A stretch of 35,585 nucleotides of DNA from Streptomyces fructofermentans (GTDB lineage Bacteria > Actinomycetota > Actinomycetes > Streptomycetales > Streptomycetaceae), in assembly GCF_014651055.1 (NCBI RefSeq), contig NZ_BMWD01000014.1:178573-214157 (forward strand). The letters run 5' to 3'. Position 1 is the first letter of the stretch. Every line of letters begins with the position of its first letter. Position numbers and translations under genes: made by a program. Under the pieces are notes generated by a model. It saw only the letters and a list, made by a program, of their open reading frames with translations, did not search any database and was not told the DNA's origin. Below, one piece after another: positions 1 to 8,625 of this stretch.

Positions 1-250
1 ACGCCTGCCGCAACGGTCTTCAAGCCGGATCACGGGCCAACCAGGTAAGAGAGCCGGCCCGCGCGAAGCTGCCACGACTGACCACAGCGGTGGCAACGAG
101 TGACGGGGAGCGCCGGCCGTCGTTGAGCCGGACGCGTACCTCCACCCTTCCTGTGGGATACGCGCACGCCTGCCCTCGGAGTCCGCGCGGATACCCGGGT
201 GCACGCTGCCGCGTCCCAACCCAGCCGGGCGCACCGACCGTCACCTGTAG

Positions 251-397
251 GCCCGACCACACGCCCAACCACCACCGTGCCGAACCCCGACCACAGGGCC
301 GACCACGGCAGGCCACAGCAGAAAGGCGCCCTGGGGCCGGCGGCGCGTTGCGGGTCGGACGCGTTCAAGGGTGCGATGCCGCTCTGTTCGCCTCCTC
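251..397. repeat. Direct repeat DR1, copy 1 (partner at 6171-6353)
   Basis: This block reappears in the same orientation at 6171-6353 with only scattered differences; both start with GCCCGACCACACGCC and end with CTCTGTTCGCCTCCTC. The two copies bracket the tkt-tal segment. Copy 1 lies directly beyond the point where homology of the ctaG remnant stops (about 440), so it may mark a recombination or insertion boundary. A further weakly similar stretch (about 400-450 versus 6551-6590) suggests that the original unit was longer. I see no transposase in either copy. The nature of the repeat is unknown. Confidence 0.75.
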
Positions 398-440
398 CCC
401 ACCAGCACATCGGGCACACCGCCAGCCCTCGATGCCCGGT

Positions 441-715
441 CGGTGCGGCCATGCCGGTGATCAGGTGCTGGGCCATGTGGCCGGTGAACGTGCTGCCCGG
501 CATGGGCGCCAGCGCGGCCGCCGCCAGGCCGGCCCCGCCAGCGGCGAAGTAGACGCCCCGGATAGCGGGCCAGACATCGCCGCGCCGGAGCAGCCGCTCG
601 GCGGCCAGGAGGTACAGGCCGACCGTGAGCAGGGCCGCCGCGGCGGCGACCACGCTGGCAGTGCCGGGATGTGCCCGGCGGGCATGGGCATCGGCGCCAT
701 CAGCGCGGCCCTGGC
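441..715 (-). pseudogene. Fragment of caa3-type cytochrome c oxidase assembly factor CtaG
   Basis: The minus strand encodes a run of hydrophobic sequence including LLTVGLYLLAAERLLRRGD, then FTGHMAQHLITGMAAP. This matches what I know of the first two membrane helices of the caa3_CtaG family, in which a conserved His-rich GH..xHLlxGM segment follows the first helices. Homology ends abruptly at about 441, and the reading frame then runs into repeat DR1. Only roughly 90 of the usual 250-300 residues remain, so this is a broken gene. The N-terminus may also be frameshifted, because a plausible MPMPAGHIPAL start lies in a different frame. It sits downstream of a DUF2243 gene, a pairing I recall from actinomycetes (not verified here). 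Confidence 0.6.
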
Positions 716-779
716 ACCGCCGACGGGTCGGCAGCCGCAGCCGCTGAGCGCTGGAGCGCACCACGAGGGCGCCGATGGC

Positions 780-1126
780 CCGAAGATGACCGCGATGATG
801 TTCCAGGTCCAGTCGTAGCCGAGCAGGCCCGGCCTGGTCAGCGCTTCGCGACGGCGCAGGTCGGCCACGAGGGCCAGGCCGATGGCCACGGCGAACCAGC
901 CGAAGGCGTGGAAGATGCCGTCGGAGACGAGGCCCACGGACGAGGTGGATTTGTCGTAGAAATGGTGCCTGTGCAGGAGTTGGTGGAACACGGTCTCGTC
1001 GATGAAGGCGGCGATGCCCACCCCGGTGAGGACTCCTGACCAGACGGTGCGCTGGAGACGGGGTTCCCCGCAGTGCGGGGGCGGTGGCCATGGCTCATCC
1101 GTGCTGCGGATGTTCCAGACGGCCAC
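780..1126 (-). pseudogene. DUF2243-family membrane protein, probably degenerate
   Basis: The minus-strand frame contains VLTGVGIAAFIDETVFHQL, then HFYDKSTSSVGLVSDGIFHA, the signature N-terminal half of DUF2243 integral membrane proteins (function unknown; His/Asp-rich membrane face). The usual central segment with an FDG...H motif is missing: after LRRREALTRPG the frame jumps to GYDWTWNIIAVIFG, normally the last helix, suggesting an internal deletion. The frame after that point is unrelated sequence. The GTG at 1126 is my tentative start; no strong ribosome binding site decides it. The gene lies just downstream of tkt on the same strand. Confidence 0.55.
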
Positions 1127-1223
1127 AGCGTGAGCCGTAGCCCGATCAACGAGATCTTGTGCCGGCTTGCCGCCCAGTCGCCTGCCTGGATGCCGCCGCC
1201 CCGCAACCGGTCGACCGCGAGGA

Positions 1224-3440
1224 CTAGGGACGGTCGCCGGTGCCGCCGCTGGTGGGAGTGGAGGTCTGATGATGGCCGCCGGGCCGCGGCGCTCGCTGGG
1301 TGTCGGCGATGCTGTCGCGGGCGGCCGCTGCGACCGCTTCGGGGGTGATGCCGAACTCGGTGTAGAGGCGCTGATAGTCGGCGGAGGCGCCGTAGTGCTC
1401 CAGGCTGATGATGCGTCCGGCGTCGCCGACCACGTCGCGCCAGCCCTGCCCGATGGCGGCCTCGACACTGACCCGGGCCCGCACCTGCGGCGGCAGGACG
1501 CGGTCCTGGTAGTCCAGGGGCTGGGTGGCGAACCATTCCCGGCAGGGCATCGACACGACCCGTACCGCCAGGCCGTCGGCGGCCAGCAGGGTACGGGCGT
1601 CCAGGGCGATCTGTACCTCGGAGCCGGTGGCGACCAGGATCACCTCGGGCTCCGTGCCGCCGGCCGGGTCCGCGAGGATATATCCGCCGCGGGCCGCTCC
1701 TTCGGCGGGGGAGTACTCGCCGTTGCCGCGGTCGAGGACCGGCAGGTTCTGCCGGGAAAGGATCAGCCCGGCAGGACGGTCGCCGTGCTCCAGGATGGCC
1801 CGCCAGCAGGCGGTGGTCTCGTTGGCGTCGGCAGGGCGCACCACGTCCAGGCCCGGGATGGCGCGCAGCGCGGCCAGGTGTTCGACGGGTTGGTGGGTGG
1901 GGCCGTCCTCGCCCAGTCCGATCGAGTCGTGGGTCCAGATGTAGGTAGCGGGAAGTTGCATCAGCGCGGCCAGCCGCACGGCGGGGCGCATGTAGTCGGA
2001 GAAGGTCAAGAACGTGCCACCGTAGGGCCGGGTCAGGCTCTGCAGGGCGATGCCGTTGAGGATCGCGCCCATGGCGTGCTCGCGGATGCAGAAGTGCAGG
2101 GTCCGCCCATACGGGCCACCCTTCCAGTCCTTGGTCTGCCGGTCCGTCGGCACGAAGGACGGCTCGCCGTCCATGGTCGTGTTGTTGCTGCCGGCCAGAT
2201 CGGCCGAACCGCCCCACAGCTCCGGCAGGAACGGCGCCAGCGCACTCAGGACCTTGCCAGAGGCCGCCCGGGTGGCCATGCCCTTGGAGTCGGCGGGGAA
2301 TACCGGCAGCGCGTCGGTCCAGCCCTCAGGCAGCCGCTGGTCCTGGAGGCGGTCGAGCAACGCGGCGCGCTCGGGGTTCGCGGTCCGCCAGGCCGCGAAC
2401 CTCTCTTCCCACTCGGCGTGCGCCTGCCGCCCGCGGTCGCGGACCTCACGGGTGTGGGCTAGGACCTGGTCCTCGACGGTGAATTGCCCGGCCGGGTCGA
2501 AGCCCAGCAGTTGCTTGGTGGCGGCGATCTCGTCCTCGCCCAGCGCGGAGCCGTGGGCCTTGCCGGTGTTCTGCTTGGTGGGGGCCGGCCAGCCGATCAG
2601 GGTCCGCAGCATGATTAGCGAGGGGCGACCGGTCTCCGCACGGGCGGCCTTGGTCGCGGCGAGCAGGGCGTCGACATCCTCGACGTACGTGCCGGTGCTG
2701 GTCCAGTCGACGGTTTGCACGTGCCAGCCGTAGGCGGCGAAGCGGGCGGGGACGTCTTCGCTGAAGGCGACGTCGGTGTCGTCCTCGATCGAGATGTGGT
2801 TGGAGTCGTAGAAGACGGTGAGGTCGCCCAGTTCCTGGTGGCCGGCCAGCGAGGCGGCCTCGGCGCTGACGCCCTCCATCAGGTCGCCGTCGGAGGCGAT
2901 GACGTAGACGTGGTGGTCGAAGGGGCTGGTGCCCGCCTCGGCGTCAGGGTCGAGCAGACCGCGTTCGCGCCGTGCCGCCATCGCCATGCCGACCGCGCTG
3001 GCCAGGCCCTGGCCCAGTGGGCCGGTGGTGATCTCCACCCCGCCGGTGTGGTGGTGTTCCGGGTGCCCGGGAGTGGCCGAGCCCCAGGTCCGGTACGCCT
3101 CCAGGTCGGACAGCTCCAGGCCGTAGCCGGCCAGGTACAGCTGGATGTACAGGGTCAGGCTGGAGTGCCCGCAGGACAGCACGAACCGGTCCCGGCCCAG
3201 CCACTGGTCATCGGCCGGGTCGTGCCGCATGACGTTCTGGAACAGCAGGTACGCCAGCGGTGCCAGACTCATCGCCGTCCCCGGGTGGCCGTTGCCGACC
3301 TTCTGCACCGCGTCGGCCGCCAGCAGCCGCACGGTGTCCACCGCCCGCACATCGACTGCGTCCCAGCCGGCCTGCCCCGCCACCGGGAGCGCCAGGGACT
3401 TGTCGCGTCGTACGGTGCCGCCGGACTGTTCGCTCGGCAT
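1224..3440 (-). CDS. tkt: Transketolase
   Basis: A 738-aa thiamine-diphosphate enzyme that transfers two-carbon units between ketose and aldose phosphates in the cytosolic non-oxidative pentose phosphate pathway. Visible features are the N-terminal VGNGHPGTAMSLAPLAYLL, the cofactor segment ASDGDLMEGVSAEAASLAGH followed by YDSNHISIED, the pyrimidine-domain block FCIREHAMGAILNGIAL, and THDSIGLGEDGPTHQPVEH. Length is slightly above the usual 660-700 because of a longer tail. I chose the ATG at 3440 (MPSEQ) because GAAGGAG lies just upstream; in-frame starts farther up lack such a site. It lies 156 bp downstream of tal on the same strand, so the two probably form one pathway unit. Streptomyces genomes often have more than one tkt; I cannot tell whether this is the housekeeping copy. 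Confidence 0.95.
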   Translation of the reverse strand: MPSEQSGGTVRRDKSLALPVAGQAGWDAVDVRAVDTVRLLAADAVQKVGNGHPGTAMSLAPLAYLLFQNVMRHDPADDQWLGRDRFVLSCGHSSLTLYIQLYLAGYGLELSDLEAYRTWGSATPGHPEHHHTGGVEITTGPLGQGLASAVGMAMAARRERGLLDPDAEAGTSPFDHHVYVIASDGDLMEGVSAEAASLAGHQELGDLTVFYDSNHISIEDDTDVAFSEDVPARFAAYGWHVQTVDWTSTGTYVEDVDALLAATKAARAETGRPSLIMLRTLIGWPAPTKQNTGKAHGSALGEDEIAATKQLLGFDPAGQFTVEDQVLAHTREVRDRGRQAHAEWEERFAAWRTANPERAALLDRLQDQRLPEGWTDALPVFPADSKGMATRAASGKVLSALAPFLPELWGGSADLAGSNNTTMDGEPSFVPTDRQTKDWKGGPYGRTLHFCIREHAMGAILNGIALQSLTRPYGGTFLTFSDYMRPAVRLAALMQLPATYIWTHDSIGLGEDGPTHQPVEHLAALRAIPGLDVVRPADANETTACWRAILEHGDRPAGLILSRQNLPVLDRGNGEYSPAEGAARGGYILADPAGGTEPEVILVATGSEVQIALDARTLLAADGLAVRVVSMPCREWFATQPLDYQDRVLPPQVRARVSVEAAIGQGWRDVVGDAGRIISLEHYGASADYQRLYTEFGITPEAVAAAARDSIADTQRAPRPGGHHQTSTPTSGGTGDRP

Positions 3441-3596
3441 GCCGTGCTCCTTCATCAAGCAGGTGAGTGGAAGGCAGCACAGTGCCCGTACCAAAGGATT
3501 CGGGTGTGCCGCCGTCCGCGTGAGGTGCGTCGTCTCGTGGGTCGCAACAATCCGCCACCCGCCATGGGGCAGGCGAGGGGATCGTCGCCGGAGCGA

Positions 3597-5252
3597 TCAG
3601 CTGGCGGGCGCACTCTGGGGGTCGAGCGCGCGGGTGGCTGCTGCGGCCCGCAGCTCTTCCAGGGCCGTGCTCTGCTGCTCGGCGCGTTCCAGCAGGGTGT
3701 CCAGGTTCGTGGCGTCCAGGCGCCGGTCGGTGTCGGCCAGGGCGCGCAGGGTGCGCCAGCACGCTGCCTTGCCCTGGACTCCCAGCAGCATCGCCTCGGC
3801 TTCCAGGACGTCGCTGAGCGGGGAGCGGGAGAAGAGGTGGCCGTTGGTCTTCAGGCGGCCGGCCTTCTCGGCCACCCAGCCCAGGGCGGCCTTGGTGCGG
3901 TCGACGGACACGTCCAGGTCGGTCATGATCTGCGCCAGGGCGTCACGGTCCTCCTCCACCTGGCGGGCCAGGTCCGTCAGGACCGCTTCTTGTTCGTCGC
4001 CCTTCTTGGCTCCGGCGGCGCGCCGGAAGAGCTCCAGGCCGCCGGTCGCGCCGGTGTGGTGGTCGTTGAGGTAGATCGCCAGCAGGCCGGCACTGCCTGA
4101 ACCGCCGTCTGCGGCCCCGGTCGCCGTCCCGGTGCCGGAGCGCATTTCCTCGCTCACCGAGGCTCCGAGCTCCGCCCAGCTGGCTTCGAACTTCTCCAGT
4201 CCCTCGCGCTCCAGGACCTCGGTCACGTCGGCGAAGTCGACGCCGGCGTCCTGAAGCAACGCAAGGTGGGCTTCGGCGGCGGCGTAGTCCCCGGCGGCCG
4301 GCGTGTGGGCGGGCAGGGTGCCGTGGTCGGCGAACGCGGTCAGCGTGGTGCCCGGCATGGTGTTGACCGTACCCGCGATGACCAGGTCGCTGACGTACAT
4401 CGTGTCCGGGTAGTCCGGGTTCTTCACTCCGGTGGACGCCCACAGTGGTCGCTGGACGTTGGCTCCGGCTGCGGCCAGGCGCTGCCAGCGCGCTTCGGCG
4501 ACCACCTGCTCGTACGCCCGGTAGGCCAGCCGGGCGTTGGCGACCGCGGCCTTGCCCTTGAGTTCCTTCGCGTGCGAGCTGTTCAAGGTGTCGAGGCGGC
4601 GGTCGACCTCGGTGTCGACGCGGGAGACGAAGAACGAGGCCACCGAGTGGATGCCCGACAGGTCGAGCCCCGCCTCCAGGGCCTGCTCGAGACCGGTCTG
4701 GTAGGCGTCCATCACCTTCCGGTACCGGTCCAGGGAGAAGATCAGTGTGACGTTGACGCTGATGCCCCGGGCGATGGTGGCGGTGATCGCGGCCAGTCCC
4801 TCACTGGTCGCCGGGATCTTCACGAACAGGTTCGGCTCGGCGACCGTCTCCCAGAGTTTGACTGCCTGCGTGGCCGTGGCCCCGGCGTCGCGGGCCAGTC
4901 GCGGGTCAACCTCGATCGAGACCCGTCCGTCCACCCCGCCGCTGCTGCGGTAGACCTCACGGAAGGCCCGGCAGCCCTCGCGCACGTCGTCGGTGGTCAG
5001 CGCGAAGACCGCGTCGTCGACCTGGGCACCCTGCGCGCCGAGACGGGCCAGCTGGTCGTTGTAGCGGTCGCCCTTGGACAGCGCCGAGGCGAAGATCGTG
5101 GGGTTGGTGGTGACCCCGACCACGTGCTTGCCGACGATCAGCTCCTTCAGCTCCCCGCCGGCCAGCAACTCACGGGACAGGTCGTCCAGCCACACCGACA
5201 CCCCCGCGGCGGACAGCTCGGCGAGCGGATCGGACGAAGCGGATACAGACAC
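3597..5252 (-). CDS. tal: Transaldolase fused to a C-terminal helical domain
   Basis: This 551-aa protein has two parts. Residues 1 to about 365 are a class-typical bacterial transaldolase, exchanging dihydroxyacetone units between sugar phosphates: VTTNPTIFASALSKGD, RVSIEVDPRLA, NLFVKIPATSEG with Schiff-base lysine near residue 145, NVTLIFSLDRY, and RPLWASTGVKNP. A Gly/Ser/Thr-rich linker (about 370-388) leads to residues 390-551, an all-helical segment with LLAIYLNDHHTGATGGLELF, EKAGRLKTNG and GKAACWRTLRALAD. I recognise that segment as a usually free-standing actinobacterial protein of unknown function. The GTG at 5252 is chosen for GGAGG six bases upstream. The frame is open throughout and no stop separates the parts. 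It is upstream of tkt, on the same strand. Confidence 0.9.
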   Translation of the reverse strand: MSVSASSDPLAELSAAGVSVWLDDLSRELLAGGELKELIVGKHVVGVTTNPTIFASALSKGDRYNDQLARLGAQGAQVDDAVFALTTDDVREGCRAFREVYRSSGGVDGRVSIEVDPRLARDAGATATQAVKLWETVAEPNLFVKIPATSEGLAAITATIARGISVNVTLIFSLDRYRKVMDAYQTGLEQALEAGLDLSGIHSVASFFVSRVDTEVDRRLDTLNSSHAKELKGKAAVANARLAYRAYEQVVAEARWQRLAAAGANVQRPLWASTGVKNPDYPDTMYVSDLVIAGTVNTMPGTTLTAFADHGTLPAHTPAAGDYAAAEAHLALLQDAGVDFADVTEVLEREGLEKFEASWAELGASVSEEMRSGTGTATGAADGGSGSAGLLAIYLNDHHTGATGGLELFRRAAGAKKGDEQEAVLTDLARQVEEDRDALAQIMTDLDVSVDRTKAALGWVAEKAGRLKTNGHLFSRSPLSDVLEAEAMLLGVQGKAACWRTLRALADTDRRLDATNLDTLLERAEQQSTALEELRAAAATRALDPQSAPAS

Positions 5253-5575
5253 GCGAAACCTCCAGGTGGAGCGGTGCCGCCCAGGCACACGGCTGTGCGT
5301 TCTGAAGACGATGCCTGCCCGCGGAGCGGACTCATGGCAGCGGCACCCGCTACCTTCCGTGTCTCCGTTTTCACCCGCCTCACTCACCGAAGGCCTCGCG
5401 GCATGGCCCGGGCCATGCGGCAGAACGCCGACGGCCAGGTCACCGGCCTGCTCGCATCGGCGCCCCTCACGCATGGCAATGGTGTGCATCCGTTTCCGTT
5501 TCATTGTCAGACGCGGCGGCCCGGAGCACAGTCGGCAAGGGAAGGGAACTGCATCCAGACCATTTTGGGGACCGC
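5253..5575. other. Intergenic region between divergent tal and a hypothetical gene
   Basis: About 320 bp separate the start of tal (leftward) and the start of the gene at 5576 (rightward). It must hold the tal promoter, but I cannot identify a convincing -35/-10 pair. No gene is supported; open frames here are shadows. Confidence 0.5.
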
Positions 5576-6006
5576 ATGTGGGAGCTCGTAGACGAGCTGC
5601 ACGAGATCGAGAAGCAGCAGTACGACCTGGGGCTGCGGCATGCCGCAGTCATGCTGCGCTGGTGCTGGCGTCGGGCGGGGTGAAGGAGGCCGCGGCCCTG
5701 CTGCGGTTGGACCCCAAGACAGTCCGGGCCCGGGAGCGGGCCACCGACCTGGCCCTGGTGCCCTACCGGGGGGGGAACAACACCGACAAGGTGGGCCCCG
5801 ACGGACGCGTCTACGGCGAGACCGGTGAGGAGGACAGTTCGGCTGCGCAACGCGACGCGGACCGCATGTGGTTCACCATCGCCCAGGACAAGAGGCCCCT
5901 GCTGGGCAACCGTGCTGGACGCGCCCTGTACGACGGGCCACGAGCGCAGACGACCCTGGAACGCTGGCATCAGATCCACGACCTGCTCGAGAAGGGCGCC
6001 GGCTGA
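5576..6006 (+). pseudogene. Hypothetical protein gene with a frameshift
   Basis: An ATG at 5576 opens MWELVDELHEIEKQQYDLGL, after which this frame stops near 5683. The continuation is in another frame: ALVLASGGVKEAAALLRLDP, DRMWFTIAQDKRPLLGNR and a C-terminus at 6006. Joined by a single-base shift near 5640-5660, the product would be about 140 aa. It contains a possible helix-turn-helix (KEAAALLRLDPKTVRARE), so a small DNA-binding protein is conceivable, but I do not recognise a family. Either a true pseudogene or a sequencing error; resequencing of the short GC-rich stretch would decide. Confidence 0.5.
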
Positions 6007-6170
6007 GCGCTCCCGGGAGCCGGAAGGGCCGGAGACGCGGAGTTCCGCGGCTCGGGCTGGGTGACGGGCGTGGGTTCCGCCGTCGGCGGGTCGGGCTGGA
6101 AGGTGGCGCTGACGACCTGTACCGCGCCAGCGGCCGTCGCAGTGTCGGCAACCGCAGGGGGACCGGTACG

Positions 6171-6353
6171 GCCCGACCACACGCCAACCACCGCTGTGCC
6201 GAACCCTGACCACAGGGCCGACCACGGCAGGCCACAGCAGGCCACAGCAGGCCACAGCAGGCCACAGCAGGGATGGCGCCCTGGGGCCGGCGGCGCGTTG
6301 CACGTCGGACGCGTTCAAGGGTGCGACGGTGACGCTGCTCTGTTCGCCTCCTC
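6171..6353. repeat. Direct repeat DR1, copy 2
   Basis: This is the second copy of the block at 251-397, in the same orientation. It is longer than copy 1 because a 10-bp unit inside it has been amplified (6231-6270). Beyond its right end about 200 bp of unrelated sequence precede a short stretch (6551-6590) that again resembles the right flank of copy 1. Confidence 0.75.
6231..6270. repeat. Tandem repeat of GCCACAGCAG, four perfect copies
   Basis: Four head-to-tail copies of the decamer GCCACAGCAG lie inside DR1 copy 2; the preceding ACCACGGCAG at 6221-6230 is a diverged fifth. Copy 1 of DR1 has a single GCCACAGCAG. The expansion is typical of replication slippage. Confidence 0.9.
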
Positions 6354-6396
6354 GCCCGGGTGTGGCCATCCAGTCCACCACGAGGCGCGGGCCAGG

Positions 6397-6774
6397 TTAG
6401 ATCCGATGTGTCCGTGCCGGGCGGAGCCGGCACGGACCCCTCCGCGTATCCCCCGCCCGGTGCCGCTCGTTGTACCGGGTGAAGTACGCCAGGCTCCCCC
6501 GCCTTGCGTACAGACGTGGGGCCCGAACCCCGCCCGGTCCCGGGCCCCACACTCCACCAGCACACCGCCGGCCCTCGGTGTCCGGGCAGGGCGTGTCTGA
6601 AGACCAGTGGAAACGCGAACGGTCACCGCCCTGCTCCGGCTCGTAGAGTGCGCGGCCGCCAGCGCCGAACCTGCCCAGCTCCGTCACCAGCGCGGCCCCC
6701 TCCGCGATCTCAGCCTCCGTCCAGCCCGTGACGCCGAGCAGCAGCCCGTCCAACGGCCCGCCGACCAGCTGCAC
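6397..6774 (-). CDS. Hypothetical protein, C-terminus probably altered
   Basis: A GTG at 6774 starts MQLVGGPLDGLLLGVTGWTE, followed by EIAEGAALVTELGRFGAGGR and ALYEPEQGGDRSRFHW. The first ~65 residues look like a genuine small soluble Streptomyces protein with a GGPxDG start; I cannot assign a function. After about residue 68 the sequence becomes Arg/Gly/Pro-rich and unconvincing, and the frame passes through the hairpin at 6410-6437, so the authentic C-terminus was probably lost to rearrangement next to DR1. Confidence 0.4.
   Translation of the reverse strand: MQLVGGPLDGLLLGVTGWTEAEIAEGAALVTELGRFGAGGRALYEPEQGGDRSRFHWSSDTPCPDTEGRRCAGGVWGPGPGGVRAPRLYARRGSLAYFTRYNERHRAGDTRRGPCRLRPARTHRI
6410..6437. 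terminator. Perfect 11-bp hairpin, candidate terminator
   Basis: GTCCGTGCCGG at 6410-6420 pairs perfectly with CCGGCACGGAC at 6427-6437 across a six-base loop. No T-run follows, as is common for actinobacterial terminators. It could end transcription of the leftward hypothetical gene starting at 6774. Confidence 0.45.
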
Positions 6775-7031
6775 GTAGCTGCGCCCCGGCTGGGGTTCCT
6801 ACCGCGGGTCGTCGTAGTCCGTGCCGTAGACCCGCATTCTCAGACTCGTCTTCGCCCAGGCTGCTCACTGCATCGGGCACAACTCGACGTACGACCTCAG
6901 TAGGTGAAGGCGTCGCCGTCGCGCCGACTGCGGCTGCGCCCTACGGAATCCCGGCTGCGCAAGTCGAGTAGAGAGGTTCGCGGGCAGCTTGGCGCTTTCG
7001 TATGTTACTAGCGAAATAATCCGACTTGAGA

Positions 7032-7842
7032 TCAGATTGACTGCATTCGACAGGTCAGTCCCACGCAGGTTGGCCCGGTGAACGTCGCCCCGTCCAACTC
7101 GGCCTCCGTGAGCATCGCCCCACGCAGGTGAGCCCGGGTGAGGTCGGCCTGTCTGAGTTGGGCGCCGGCGGGGTGGAGTCCGTGGAGGTCGAGTGGCTCC
7201 CGGGGATCGACGTGGGTGCGGGTGAGGGCGGCCTGTACGTCCGCTGCCGGTTCGGCGGGAAGCGGCTCGTCAGCAGGGCCGAAATTGGCTTTCGGGGCTC
7301 GGTGGCGGATGAAGTGGCCCAAGACGCGAGCGGCGTCGGCCTGTTCGGGGGCGTCCTGAACGATCTGTTTGAGTGCGAGGATGCCGCCGATGCGCACATA
7401 GATCTCGCTTGAGCCCAAGCGTTCGAGGGCCTTGGTGAAGGGGTCGGTGATCTGACCACGGCGGGTCAGGCGGTAGGTGCGGGCGGTGTAGAGCAGGGTG
7501 ATGCCGGCGCCCAATGCGGCGGCGAACGCGACAATGGCGGTCCGCAGGCCGGTGACGAGGGAGGGCCGCCGACCCCTTCTTCAGTTCGGCATCGCCGAGG
7601 TGTCCGCCGTCGATGACGTAGGGCCCCTTCCAGATGACCCACGGCAACACGACCAGCAGCAGGGCCGCCCCCAGAGCGATCAGCACGACCACGCCCCAAC
7701 GCCGGGCACGGTTCTTTCGCCGGACCCATGCCCGGCGCTGCTGCAACGAGCCAACAGGCCACGGCCACAGCCGCCTGCCGCGCTCTCCGATCCGACGCAT
7801 CATGCGATCAGTCAGCCGACGCCGCGTCGAAGCTGGCGTCAC
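7032..7842 (-). pseudogene. Pentapeptide-repeat membrane protein with a frameshift
   Basis: Two overlapping minus-strand frames together describe one protein. The N-terminal frame (GTG at 7842) has a basic start, a membrane helix VVVLIALGAALLLVVLPWVI and KGPYVIDGGHLGDAELKKGS. After a one-base shift near 7566 the second frame continues with VAFAAALGAGITLLYTARTY (second helix) and TDPFTKALERLGSSEIYVRI. The C-terminal pentapeptide segment includes LRQADLTRAHLRGAMLTEAE. This layout (two helices, a FTKALERLGS region, then A(D/N)LxxA repeats) is common in Streptomyces membrane proteins of unknown role. The extra C in a run of CTCC is the likely cause of the break; real mutation and sequencing error cannot be separated here. 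Confidence 0.65.
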
Positions 7843-7880
7843 CGCTCACTGACGTGCACGGGCACGACGTGGTCCACGGG

Positions 7881-8501
7881 TTATCGGAGCAGGGGCATGA
7901 GAACGCCGTCGACGATCTGTGCGATGTCCTCGTCACTGATCGGGCGATCGTGGACGACTCCCCAGTGAACGAGGAGGGCGATGGCGGCGGAGACCGCGAT
8001 CGCGTGTCCGCCCTGTGGGTGGTTAGACAGGTCGCCACGCTGCGCCGCGTGGTCCAGCACGCCGGCGAGTGCCTGGTGCAGGGACTCGACGTAGCGCACT
8101 CGGATAAGGCTGCACAGCTCCGGCTCCTGGCGGGCCGTGTCCAGCAGGGCCGAGACCAGGTCGACCCGGGAGGTGTCCTGGCTGCCGATGGCGCTGGCGA
8201 GGGTGGCGAGGAGTTCGTCGCGCAGGTGCCCGCTGCCGAGGATGACCGGCATGACGTCGTCGGTGAGTCCGGCGTGGCTGAGGGCTTCTGCGGCGAGTTC
8301 GGCGCGCGAGGGCCAGCGTCGGTACACGGTCGCCTTGCCCACCCCGGCCCGTGCCGCGGCCTTGTCCATGGTCATGGCCGGGTAACCGCCCTCGGCGAGC
8401 AGCTCCGTCGCCGCGCGCAGGATCAGGGCATCCCGGGCGGGGTCGCGGGGCGGTCCGGAGAGGCCGGAAGGCCGCCGCAGCTGTGCGCCGGGTTGCGGCA
8501 T
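7881..8501 (-). CDS. TetR-family transcriptional regulator
   Basis: A 206-aa regulator. The N-terminal domain has DALILRAATELLAEGGYPAM followed by the helix-turn-helix TMDKAAARAGVGKATVYRRW, diagnostic of TetR_N. The rest is a helical ligand-binding/dimerisation domain with no recognisable ligand motif. It is transcribed divergently from the oxidoreductase at 8626 with 124 bp between starts, the usual arrangement for a TetR repressor controlling itself and its neighbour. A plausible effector is an electrophile or quinone (inference from neighbours only). Confidence 0.9.
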   Translation of the reverse strand: MPQPGAQLRRPSGLSGPPRDPARDALILRAATELLAEGGYPAMTMDKAAARAGVGKATVYRRWPSRAELAAEALSHAGLTDDVMPVILGSGHLRDELLATLASAIGSQDTSRVDLVSALLDTARQEPELCSLIRVRYVESLHQALAGVLDHAAQRGDLSNHPQGGHAIAVSAAIALLVHWGVVHDRPISDEDIAQIVDGVLMPLLR

Positions 8502-8532
8502 GGGGCTCTCCTCGCGAACTGGGACTGATTTG

Positions 8533-8575
8533 TTTCGAGTATAGCCGGGCTGTTAACGTCGCCGAATACCCGGAA
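8533..8575. promoter_or_regulatory. Candidate operator: spaced imperfect inverted repeat
   Basis: TTTCGAGTAT (8533-8542) and ATACCCGGAA (8566-8575) form an inverted repeat matching at 8 of 10 positions, centres 33 bp apart, in the space between the divergent tetR and oxidoreductase starts. Half-sites about three helical turns apart would suit two dimers or a loop, but many TetR operators are more compact, so this is tentative. Confidence 0.3.
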
Positions 8576-8625
8576 CATTTACGTCTCGGGTTGGGGGTGC
8601 TTGATTCCGACAGTGAGGTGGCGCA

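Noticed and set aside
1167..2462. Long plus-strand open frames opposite tkt and tal (also 2715-4100 and 4266-5591)
   Set aside because: They are antisense shadows caused by high GC: no starts with ribosome binding sites, no domains, and the opposite strand encodes well-conserved enzymes.
4747..4953. Internal translation start giving the transaldolase C-terminal domain as a separate product
   Set aside because: The only nearby ATG (SEEMRS, about 4143) lacks a properly spaced Shine-Dalgarno, so a fused protein is the simpler reading.
6775..7031. Possible gene between the hypothetical protein and the pentapeptide gene
   Set aside because: Short frames only; nothing recognisable on either strand.
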